Shown piece by piece: positions 57,743-62,547 of a DNA stretch of 64,000 nucleotides. Position numbers and translations under genes: made by a program. Positions within the stretch are counted from its first letter, which is position 1. Each line of letters opens with the position of its first letter. The notes under the pieces were generated by a model. The model was not told the DNA's origin. It made no database searches and worked only from the letters and a program-made list of their open reading frames with translations. The stretch is from Sthenelais limicola (Eukaryota > Annelida > Polychaeta > Phyllodocida > Sigalionidae): assembly GCA_942159475.1 (NCBI GenBank), contig OW804096.1:134779285-134843284 (forward strand), read 5' to 3'.

Positions 57743-60700
57743 TTCGACATAATGCTATTCCAGCATTAAGGCTTAAAGGGTCAGTCAATGGGTTCATGGT
57801 CATTTTTAGGACAACAAACATTATGCAGCAATAAATACAACACCCAAGTCTCAATTTTTGTACGTCCATTTATGTCTAACTTATAGTCACTTACAGGCAT
57901 GAATTGGGAATGCTTAGTTGAAAAGGTCTGTTTAGCACAAGAGGGCACTGGGAGTACTGTGTGACGTCAAAAAACGTAGGGAAACGTAGGGAAACAGTGG
58001 CGCCTTGAACGGAGTGTTAAACTCTGGAACTACTTTTTCCCTCCTTTAAATGGGTAAAACTCACTAAATATTAGGTTGAATTAAGTAAAACCGGGGCGTT
58101 TACATTTCAATAATAGCAAAGAAGTTGATTTTCTCATAATATTTTGGGGTTTACTGACACTTTAAAGGGACACTAAACAGGTTCATGGTCACTTTTAGGA
58201 CAACAAATGTAATAGATCCATAAGTACAACACCCAAGTTCCAATTGTTTTTTGTTTTTTTTACAAGCTTTATTCAATCCGTCAACAAATTCATCCGAACG
58301 GTTAACATCGAGATTACACCCGTTCATGCTACTCCTCATCATGTATGCTGGAAGGAAGAACAGAAGATATATACACGAAATAAACACCATACATGGGTCT
58401 GATTTTCAGAAAATGTACAATTCACCTTCACCAATCCTCTCAAATAACCCACATTTCAGACGAAAATAAAGTTCGAAATACAGTTCAACCTAACCAAACA
58501 GATTGCTAGTATCAATGCAAAGCCAAATATACTCGAATGTACAGGTCTAGTATTGACCAAATTGCAGCCTAATTTAGCTGAATTTACTAAATGTGTAGAG
58601 CTGCCAATTGCACATTTTCTGAAAATCTGACTCATGTATCGACTACTGCTTATCATATAACCATTAATTTTTCAAATCATGATAGACAAACCTACAGGCG
58701 ACTGAATTTCAATTAGTGAGAAAATCCAAAATCAAATCCTTTAGCCTTCTGCAGGGGAGGGAGCTAATCTTTTTGTTAATATTAATCGTCGCTAAGTCCC
58801 AATTGTTTCCCTCCATTAATGTCTAACTTCTAGTCACTCAGCGGCGCCAATAGGGGAGTTGCATAGCTGCCATTTTGAATCTTGATTCGCATGGAATTAT
58901 GGGACTAATGGTACAGTCTAAAATCTATGGAAAACATGCCATGTTCAGCATGTAATATTTATCAATGTTCTAATGTTAATATCCATGTGTTATACATGTT
59001 TCCATGACACAAGTCTCCATCTTTCCCATCATGCATTTGGTTTTCATAGATAATACATACAAGCTATGATATTGGTGAAAACATTCTTGCAATTTTCGAT
59101 AAAAATGTTGCTGAATATTTGTATGTTAGATTTGTACAGAATCCATCCAATGATGCAATGCAACAGACATGCGCAGTGGCACATGCAACTCCCCTATTGT
59201 GAAAGCTTAGGTGAAAAGGTCTGTTTAGCACAAGAGGGCACTGAGGGTGCTGTGTGACGTCACAAAATTGCATCTGAAATGTGCAGAACACCCCTCCCGG
59301 TTTGTGTGTTATGTGGGTCAGATTTTCAGAAAATGTAAAATTCAACTTCACCAATCTTCTCAAATAACCCAAATTTCAGACGAAAATAAAGTTCAAAATA
59401 CAGTTTAACCTAACCAAACAGATTGCTAGAATCAATGCAATGCCAAATATACTCGAATTTACCTAGTATTGACCAAATTGCAGCCTAATTGAGCAGAATT
59501 TACTAAATGTGTACAGCTGCCAATTGTACATTTTCTGAAAATCTGACCCGTATACCTCAAGAGGTCTTATATGTAAAGAAGAGAAAGTGAGAGTGAAAAT
59601 GTGTAAAATAGAGTATTCCCTGAATGGAGTGTGTTTTTTTTTTTTAAAGTTTTATTGCACAAAGTTTCATATAATGATAGTTCTCATTTGCCAAGTACAA
59701 AACAAAAGCATTTAAGTGTTAAACCCAACCCAACCCGCAACAGCACTTTACACCCTGAACCAGTGTGCAATAAAAATGTAAAACCCTTCAGTTCCAGAGT
59801 GGATGCGTTAGTGTTGTGTTGATGTATTGTGGTTGCTATATCTCCCTATTTATGTAAAACCTTGCCCTTCAGTTCCAGAGTTAGAGGATGCGTTAGTGTT
59901 GTGTTGATGTATTGTGGTTGCTAAATCTCCCTATTTATGGAAAACCTTGCCCTTCAGTTCTAGAGTTAGTGGATGCGTTAGTGTTGTGTTGATGTATTGT
60001 GGTTGCTATATCTCCCTATTTATGTAAAACCTTGCCCTTCAGTTCCAGAGTGAGTGGATGCGTTAGTGTTGTGTTGGTGTATTGTGGTTGCTATATCTCC
60101 CTATTTATGTAAAACCTTGCCCTTCAGTTCCAGAGTTAGAGGATGTGGTTGATGCTGCCTGTGTGGGTGTGCCATGCCAGGCTGGAGGCACATGTCATGT
60201 GGATAATACTGGCTCAGCAGTCTGTGTGTGTGCTGATGGCTTCATCGGTACAGAATGTAGCACACGTGAGTATTTTATAAACCATTTTTTTTCTATTTTC
60301 ATGACTCAAAGCATGTATAATAAATTTGTAAACCAACTCATTGGTTTCAGTTGCTTAGAATATTGCACTCATTGCTACACAACTCGTGCAATATTCAGGC
60401 TCCTTCAACCAACTCGTTAGTTAACCTGTATAAATTAATGAGCACAGTCAATGATCTATATAGCAGGTAGTAATTACATTTCCACATGTTTCTGTATTGC
60501 AGCAATAGAGACTTGTGACGGCAGCCCATGTGGTCTGGGCAAGTGTTATGTGGACAGCACTGGTACACAAGGTTGTGACTGTGACGGTGGAACTGAGCCT
60601 ACATGTGACACCATCTGTCAGACAGGTGAGTCAGCATTTCTATGTGTGACACCATCTGTCAGACAAATGACTCAGCATTTCTATGTGTGACACCATCTGT

Positions 60701-62065
60701 CAGACAGGTGAGTCAGCTCTTCTATGTGTGACACCATCTGTCAGATAAATGACTCAGCATTTCTATGTGTGACACTATCTGTCAGACAGATGACTCAGCA
60801 CTTCTATGTGTGACACCATCTGTCAGACAAATGACTCAGCATTTCTATGTGTGACACTATCTGTCGGACAAATGACTCAGCATTTCTATGTGTGACACCA
60901 TCTGTCAGACAGATGACTCAGCACTTCTATGTGTGACACTATCTGTCAGACAAATGAGTCAGCATTTCTATGTGTGCTTCATGTGTTACAGGTGCTGATG
61001 AGTGTGCCTCCAACCCATGTGTGCACAGCCTGGTGTGTGTGGATGGTACTAACCAGTACACCTGTATATGTGAGCCCGGCTACACCGGCCCTACCTGCGC
61101 TATAGGTAAGTACACCTGTATATATATGTGAGCCTGGTTACACCGGCCCTACCTGTGCTATAGGTAAGTACACCTGTATATATATATGTGAGCCCAGTTA
61201 CACCAGCCCTACCTGCGCTATAGGTAAGTACACCTGTATATATGTGAGCCTGGTTACACCGGCCCTACCTGCGCTATAGGTAAATACACCTGTATATATA
61301 TATATATGTGAGCCCAGTTACACCGGCCCTACCTGCGCTATAGGTAAGTACACCTGTATATATATGTTACACCAGCCCTACCTGCGCTATAGGTAAGTAC
61401 ACCTGTATATATATATGTGTTACACTGGCCCTACCTGCACTATAGGTAAGTACACCTGTATATATATGTTACACCAGCCCTACCTGCGCTATAGGTAAGT
61501 ACACCTGTATATATATGTTACACCAGCCCTACCTGCGCTATAGGTGAACCTCATACACACCTTTCATTACACACTCATATAAAGCAGCACTCTCACAAAA
61601 CCTTACCAAATGTACTTACATTATGAATTATCGGACTGTATTTATCAATATTCTGCTGCTGTTATATCTATATAAGAATTTGTGGTAGAATCAGTCGAGC
61701 CAAAACAGCCAACAGAGAGCAACAATAAGTGAAGTTATAAAAAAAAAAAAAAAATGAAGTCGTAATAGGAAAGGATTCTAGCCAGTCCTCTTAATACAAA
61801 TAAGGAACCAGACAAAATCCTCCAATAATTTTGGTCAAATCACTTTAATGAATGAAACAAAAAGTTTAAAGAATGAAACAAAAAGTAAAAATTTACTGCT
61901 ATTTTGCTGATGTTGTGAAGGTGTAGGGACTTATGGCAGTATGGTTTATTACAGATGTTGATGAGTGCGAGTCCAACCCGTGTATATTTGGTGAGTGTGA
62001 GGACGGCGTGAATAGTTACACCTGTCACTGCCAGCCAGGTTACATGGGTACAGGCTGTGCTACAG
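34184..62065 (+). CDS. Multi-EGF secreted or membrane protein gene, 5' part (exons 1-15)
   Basis: Exons: 34184-34304 (ATG 34211), 35251-35325, 37077-37088, 38234-38296, 40600-40725, 44683-44796, 49565-49675, 50051-50161, 54543-54656, 55425-55535, 56657-56776, 60134-60265, 60503-60625, 60992-61105 and 61955-62065. Every intron is GT-AG and phase 1, and the joined frame is 510 codons plus one base. The product starts with a signal peptide and a short Cys-rich region, then has eleven EGF-like domains, one per exon; the last two begin with the DEC motif of calcium-binding EGF. It would be extracellular, with a structural or adhesive role by analogy to fibropellin- or Notch-type EGF proteins. The C-terminus lies outside the window, so membrane anchoring is unknown. 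I do not recognise the ortholog. Confidence 0.85.
34314..34541. mobile_element. Family B MITE, copy 16, in intron 1
   Basis: It starts only 9 nt after the exon 1 donor. Slightly shortened in the centre; both TIRs present. Confidence 0.85.
34820..35212. mobile_element. Family A transposon, copy A5, in intron 1
   Basis: A 393-bp copy with both TIRs. It ends 38 nt upstream of exon 2, so the branch point of intron 1 probably lies in or beside its TIR. Confidence 0.85.
35251..35325 (+). CDS. EGF gene exon 2: Cys-rich, 25 residues
   Basis: Acceptor TCTATTTTCTATGCAG, donor GTAAGT. It encodes [19 protein letters not shown] and an acidic tail, five Cys. This is not an EGF pattern. Phase 1 on both sides. 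Confidence 0.75.
35326..37076. other. Intron 2
   Basis: It holds a retroelement-like A/T tract after the donor and a possible degraded fold-back. CGTTTCATAACGG and CCGCTAAAGTG near 35730-35760 are echoed inversely by GTTATGAAACACTTTAGCGG at about 36886-36905. A C-tract lies at 36921-36934. No exon recognised. Confidence 0.5.
37077..37088 (+). CDS. EGF gene exon 3: candidate 12-nt microexon
   Basis: A strong pyrimidine tract (CCACTTCTTATATCCCAACAG) is followed by 12 nt and the donor GTATGT. It keeps phase 1 and adds D-P-L-I. Skipping it would also keep the frame. The call rests on splice-site quality and phase only. Confidence 0.55.
37487..37893. repeat. 26-bp minisatellite in intron 3, about 15 units
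   Basis: The unit is ACACTCTAGGTCCAAACCCT plus CACATC, with a few units carrying an extra TTAAA. Confidence 0.9.
38103..38124. repeat. Short interstitial telomere-like repeat
   Basis: TTAGGGTTAGGGTTAGGG plus TTAG, flanked by GCTAGTTTAGGG on one side and AGCTAGTTTAGGG on the other. Confidence 0.7.
38234..38296 (+). CDS. EGF gene exon 4: Cys-rich, 21 residues
   Basis: Encodes [20 protein letters not shown], five Cys, both junctions phase 1. With exons 2 and 3 it may form one compact disulfide module. The donor GTAAGT is directly followed by the 29-bp array. Confidence 0.75.
38306..39499. repeat. 29-bp minisatellite in intron 4, about 41 units
   Basis: Unit TACTATAGTCCATACTAAAC plus ATACAGTCT, with C/G and T/A variants at two positions. 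It begins within 10 nt of the exon 4 donor. There are no variable spacers, so it is not a CRISPR. Confidence 0.95.
39609..40573 (+). mobile_element. Composite retroelement with internal VNTR and 14-bp target duplication
   Basis: Flanked by CATGATGTAACATG at 39595-39608 and 40574-40587. It holds a short 5' part, about 11-12 units of a 73-76-bp VNTR, and a unique 3' segment (CTTGATAGAACCTTCAATGT then AAGGGCGTAAAGCAACC) that looks like a LINE/SINE end. The tail is (ACTC)n. The layout (VNTR, retroelement 3' end, simple tail, TSD) recalls SVA-type composites. It ends 26 nt before exon 5. Confidence 0.75.
39612..40470. repeat. 73-76-bp VNTR, pyrimidine-rich
   Basis: The unit starts CCTGGGTAAGACCATAAAGT followed by CTCTCT/TCTCTG runs and CTTCTCTATCTATATTT. 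The apparent ORFs on both strands are produced by the repeat. Confidence 0.9.
40600..40725 (+). CDS. EGF gene exon 5: EGF-like domain 1
   Basis: Acceptor GATGTATTGCAG, donor GTGAGT. One EGF with six Cys: [12 protein letters not shown], then [13 protein letters not shown]. There is a longer C3-C4 loop than in its neighbours ([11 protein letters not shown]). Confidence 0.9.
40726..43585. other. Intron 5, first part
   Basis: (GT)n followed by a G-run at 40970-40997. A fold-back with ATGCGCAATCATCTCGC / TTGCGCAATGATTGCGAGAT lies at 41178-41262. A 60-bp segment (GCGATTTTGAATGCGCAT to GAGATCACACCCAT) is repeated at 41770-41813 and 42954-42998. A family K fragment lies at 43325-43395. No exon recognised. 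Confidence 0.5.
43325..43395 (-). mobile_element. Family K retroelement-like fragment, second copy
   Basis: Reverse complement of 33630-33690: TTTATTAGGGGTCCGACGTT then CATACGATCTTTATCAAGGA. Confidence 0.5.
43586..43836. repeat. About 61-bp tandem repeat, four units, intron 5
   Basis: CACCCTATTTCATCTAAATA and ACCATCATTGGAAGCC recur every 60-62 bp. Confidence 0.85.
44683..44796 (+). CDS. EGF gene exon 6: EGF-like domain 2
   Basis: Acceptor TTCTGTTTGCAG, donor GTCAGT. Encodes [15 protein letters not shown], then [13 protein letters not shown]. It is paralogous to exon 9 ([21 protein letters not shown]). The donor-side intron also resembles that of exon 9 (GTCAGTNACT). Confidence 0.9.
44880..45425. 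repeat. Cluster of GACGTTAGGGCCCA motifs in both orientations
   Basis: About 15 copies of (G)TTAGGGCCCA in the first 400 bp, then TGGGCCCTAACGTC in inverse orientation after 45290. Spacing is irregular except for 29-30-bp units at 45185-45285. Confidence 0.75.
45640..48437. repeat. 60/51-bp satellite in intron 6, about 49 units
   Basis: Unit TATAGAAGCTATAGAAGATT, GCCCTACAGTAGTACATATC, TCTGCCCACCTCCCTGCCCC (60 bp). Many units lack the 9-bp CTATAGAAG and are 51 bp. Both lengths are multiples of three, so frames stay open across 2.8 kb on both strands. No start, splice or domain context supports translation. Confidence 0.95.
48912..48954. repeat. Perfect 20-bp stem hairpin with 3-nt loop
   Basis: CTAGTGTGTGTGTAGCCTTG, loop AGG, then the exact complement. 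Flanked by GCCTGC and GCAGGC words that extend the pairing imperfectly. Confidence 0.9.
49340..49442 (+). mobile_element. LINE 3' end with (CTTAT)n tail
   Basis: ATCTTGATAAAAAATAAAGT followed by CTTGTCTTATCTTATCTA. Confidence 0.5.
49565..49675 (+). CDS. EGF gene exon 7: EGF-like domain 3
   Basis: Acceptor GTGTCTGTTACAG, donor GTGAGT. Encodes [18 protein letters not shown], then [13 protein letters not shown]. One of three close paralogues (exons 7, 8, 10) sharing [10 protein letters not shown]. Confidence 0.9.
49719..49952. mobile_element. Family B MITE, copy 17, in intron 7
   Basis: Complete, first subfamily. It starts 43 nt after the exon 7 donor. Confidence 0.85.
50051..50161 (+). CDS. 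EGF gene exon 8: EGF-like domain 4
   Basis: Acceptor TTGACCCTGACAG, donor GTGAGT. Encodes [18 protein letters not shown], then [13 protein letters not shown]. It is almost identical to exon 10, including about 40 nt of the following intron (GTGAGTCTACACTGAGGT). Confidence 0.9.
50262..51058 (-). pseudogene. Gag-like or unknown ORF, one in-frame stop
   Basis: The frame opens at 51058 with an acidic Ser/Glu-rich N-terminus ([20 protein letters not shown]). It meets a single TGA at 50750-50752, then continues in the same frame through a basic Arg/Ser-rich stretch and ends in intron sequence at 50183. No zinc knuckle is seen. The gag assignment is from position and composition only. Confidence 0.4.
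51059..52000. other. Non-coding part of the degraded LTR element, possible LTR
   Basis: It lies between the pol end and the gag-like frame. No second copy in the window allows LTR limits to be set. Confidence 0.35.
52001..52590 (-). pseudogene. Gypsy-like pol C-terminus with AT-hook motif
   Basis: Two frames overlap. One gives [20 protein letters not shown], matching the end of the integrase GPY/F module (about 52566-52480). The other runs 52501-52001 with a Lys/Arg-rich tail containing KKRGRPPKN, an AT-hook-like core, and ends [15 protein letters not shown], the type of terminus seen in Gypsy polyproteins. One frameshift separates them. Not functional. Confidence 0.6.
52553..53516. mobile_element. 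Family C TIR element inside the Gypsy-like remnant
   Basis: Outer inverted repeat TTTATTCCACCCTT / AAGGGTGGAATAAA. Inner arms AGCGTCAATGATGGCCATCA and TGTCATTGACGC with CCGTGACGG pair over about 60 bp, and AAGTAGTCCCTT pairs with AGGAACTACTT. It splits the integrase coding remnant. Part of its interior matches 15609-15910. Non-coding. Confidence 0.65.
53588..54092 (-). pseudogene. Gypsy-like integrase C-terminal fragment, frameshifted
   Basis: The first frame (54092-53721) resembles the integrase core end: [20 protein letters not shown], then an acidic/basic stretch with [10 protein letters not shown] and FEVGEVV. The second frame (to about 53530) continues with [19 protein letters not shown], the GPY/F domain. 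The frame change lies near 53735-53760. No complete catalytic DDE set is present. Confidence 0.65.
54150..54400 (-). pseudogene. Short ORF at the 5' edge of the Gypsy-like remnant
   Basis: The minus-strand ATG near 54379 gives [20 protein letters not shown] and a stop. A +1 frame change continues about 70 Gly/Ser/Thr-rich codons to a stop near 54115. It could be a gag N-terminus. Unrecognised. Confidence 0.35.
54543..54656 (+). CDS. EGF gene exon 9: EGF-like domain 5
   Basis: Acceptor TACTGTTTGTTACAG, donor GTCAGT. Encodes [20 protein letters not shown], then [13 protein letters not shown]. Its last bases and donor are the first unit of the 51-bp array. Confidence 0.9.
54648..55005. repeat. 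51-bp minisatellite carrying the exon 9 donor, 7 units
   Basis: The unit contains TTGACGGGTCAGTTACTAGC followed by CAACAAACACTTGTAAATGT. GACGG|GTCAGT is exon 9's own end and donor; some units read GATGG. Reading through the first donor in the protein frame meets TAA after ten codons. Confidence 0.9.
55122..55353. mobile_element. Family B MITE, copy 18, in intron 9
   Basis: Diverged, second subfamily. The right end is degraded (TGAAGATCTATTC). It lies about 70 bp upstream of exon 10. Confidence 0.75.
55425..55535 (+). CDS. EGF gene exon 10: EGF-like domain 6
   Basis: Acceptor (TTA)nCAG, donor GTGAGT. Encodes [18 protein letters not shown], then [14 protein letters not shown] recent duplicate of exon 8. 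Confidence 0.9.
55603..56116 (-). mobile_element. LINE 3' fragment with (ATTAAG)n tail, intron 10
   Basis: Minus orientation, 5' truncated. It has the end of an RT ORF, a 3' UTR with TTTTATTGTCG (AATAAAA on the element strand) and a hexanucleotide tail at 55603-55622. Confidence 0.7.
55903..56112 (-). pseudogene. LINE RT C-terminal fragment
   Basis: About 70 codons, with [25 protein letters not shown] and FKVMAKRTL. It matches the C-terminal LINE domain (compare WNNLPPH in 28293-31142). No catalytic part. Confidence 0.7.
56117..56211. mobile_element. Family A fragment, copy A6, one end only
   Basis: AACATTTCAATAAAG through CTTTGAAAAATATCAATTTT to the TIR GGAACACATGACA. The other half is missing beyond the LINE fragment. 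Confidence 0.7.
56231..56638. mobile_element. Family A transposon, copy A7, abutting exon 11
   Basis: A 408-bp copy with both TIRs, flanked by AA on each side. It ends 18 nt before exon 11, so the branch point and most of the acceptor tract of intron 10 come from its TIR. Confidence 0.85.
56657..56776 (+). CDS. EGF gene exon 11: EGF-like domain 7, seven Cys
   Basis: Acceptor GTCTTGGTGTTGCAG, donor GTAAGA. Encodes [19 protein letters not shown], then [12 protein letters not shown], followed by an extra Cys in VGVCE. It shares this seventh Cys with exon 13. Confidence 0.88.
56777..57770. other. Intron 11, first part
   Basis: (CAATT)n at 56867-56888 followed by ATATTCTTTTATTGTCG marks a minus-strand LINE 3' end. 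(TA)n lies at 57692-57735. No exon recognised. Confidence 0.5.
57771..58165. mobile_element. Family I TIR element, copy I1
   Basis: The TIR is TTAAAGGGTCAGTCAA / TTTACTGACACTTTAA. The interior includes TTCATGGTCATTTTTAGGAC and GTCTGTTTAGCACAAGAGGG, both repeated in copy I2. Non-coding. Confidence 0.7.
58250..58798 (-). mobile_element. Poly(A)-tailed retroelement fragment with 10-bp target duplication
   Basis: CCAATTGTTT at 58240-58249 and 58799-58808. T-rich run at 58250-58261 (poly(A) on the minus strand). It carries B copy 19 inside. No recognisable coding. Confidence 0.65.
58393..58635. mobile_element. Family B MITE, copy 19, in intron 11
   Basis: Complete, first subfamily, TIRs slightly mutated (GGGTCTGATTTTCAG, CTGACTCAT). 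Confidence 0.85.
58849..59199 (+). mobile_element. Family F element, copy F4, intact
   Basis: A 351-bp copy with perfect 17-bp TIR CAATAGGGGAGTTGCAT / ATGCAACTCCCCTATTG. It gives the family F reference. Confidence 0.85.
59313..59551. mobile_element. Family B MITE, copy 20, in intron 11
   Basis: Complete, first subfamily. Confidence 0.85.
59631..59784 (-). mobile_element. Poly(A)-type retroelement 3' end
   Basis: A T-run at 59633-59645 followed by AAAGTTTTATTGCACAAAG, i.e. an AATAAAA-like signal on the minus strand. Extent uncertain. Confidence 0.45.
59785..60140. repeat. 85-bp minisatellite carrying the exon 12 acceptor, 5 units
   Basis: CCCTTCAGTTCCAGAG starts units at about 59784, 59865, 59950, 60035 and 60120 (spacing 81, then 85 bp). 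Each unit includes the acceptor TTCCAG and the first exon 12 bases AGTTAGAGGATG or a variant. Only the last unit runs into exon 12. Confidence 0.9.
60134..60265 (+). CDS. EGF gene exon 12: EGF-like domain 8
   Basis: Acceptor CCCTTCAGTTCCAG, donor C|GTGAGT. Encodes [20 protein letters not shown], then [13 protein letters not shown]. An upstream AG (CCTTCAG, 6 nt before) is an in-frame alternative acceptor, 6 nt longer. Confidence 0.88.
60310..60428. mobile_element. Family G fold-back element, copy G2, in intron 12
   Basis: Reverse complement of 20695-20805, with GAATATTGCAC and GTGCAATATTC arms. Confidence 0.75.
60503..60625 (+). CDS. EGF gene exon 13: EGF-like domain 9, seven Cys
   Basis: Acceptor TTTCTGTATTGCAG, donor GTGAGT. 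Encodes [19 protein letters not shown], then [12 protein letters not shown] and the extra Cys in DTICQT. Paralogous to exon 11. Confidence 0.9.
60606..60985. repeat. 41-bp minisatellite carrying the exon 13 donor, about 9 units
   Basis: Unit GTGACACCATCTGTCAGACA followed by GGTGAGTCAGCATTTCTAT. The first unit is the exon 13 end plus donor. The GTGAGT donor survives in the third unit; most others read AAATGACT or AGATGACT. Confidence 0.9.
60992..61105 (+). CDS. EGF gene exon 14: EGF-like domain 10, calcium-binding type
   Basis: Acceptor TTCATGTGTTACAG, donor GTAAGT. Encodes [15 protein letters not shown], then [14 protein letters not shown]. The ADEC start resembles the D-x-D-E-C calcium-binding motif. 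Confidence 0.9.
   Translation: MLMSVPPTHVCTAWCVWMVLTSTPVYVSPATPALPAL
61054..61545. repeat. Minisatellite of 3'-exon-14 units with splice donors, 9 units
   Basis: Each unit repeats TACACCTGTATATGTGAGCC / TACACCGGCCCTACCTGCGC / TATAGGTAAGTA in whole or part, with variable (TA)n. The first unit is coding (Cys 4-6 of EGF 10). Units end in CTATAG|GTAAGT except a late GTAAAT and a final GTGAAC. Confidence 0.9.
61546..61954. other. Rest of intron 14
   Basis: No gene. An A-run of 15 lies at 61740-61754. Confidence 0.5.
61955..62065 (+). CDS. EGF gene exon 15: EGF-like domain 11, calcium-binding type
   Basis: Acceptor GGTTTATTACAG, donor GTAATG. With the preceding G it encodes [15 protein letters not shown], then [15 protein letters not shown] textbook calcium-binding EGF. 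The gene continues past the window. Confidence 0.92.
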
Positions 62066-62103
62066 GTAATGTTATACCTCCATTATTACACTTATCCATA
62101 ATA

Positions 62104-62481
62104 TGTGATCCGTTTTAGGAAAATGAGTCACAAAATTGAGATATCATCATATTTGAAAAGAGGAGATCAAGCCGATTCCAATGATAGTAAACACTAGGAC
62201 ACCTAAAAATATTTCTATATTTTAAAATTGATAATTTTATTTTGACATGTTTCTGGATGGGTAATCACCAGTAAAGTAATTGAATATACTCCATACGAAG
62301 GTCTTCAAAACACAAAGATATATTTAATACAATGTCCTGAAATTTGTAACATGGATTTATATGACTATAAGTGCAAAACCCTCTAAAAATCAGAACATTC
62401 CAATAAAGAGATCTTGTGGAAAAACACTTTGAAAAATATCAATTTTGCGACTTGAGACTCATTTTCCTGAAACACATCTCA
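62104..62481. mobile_element. Family A transposon, copy A8, in intron 15
   Basis: A 378-bp diverged copy flanked by TA on each side (62102-62103 and 62482-62483). It begins 38 nt after the exon 15 donor. Confidence 0.8.
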
Positions 62482-62547
62482 TATGGTAGGAGTACATCTA
62501 ATATTTTGTTTTAAATTGTATTGTTCTCTCAGGAGATCCATTCAGGC

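Larger units (their letters stand above)
58161..59300. mobile_element. Family I element, copy I2, split by two insertions
   Basis: Pieces at 58161-58249, 58799-58848 and 59200-59300 follow the order of I1. A poly(A)-type retroelement (58250-58798) and family F copy F4 (58849-59199) lie between them. The right end was not found. Confidence 0.65.
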
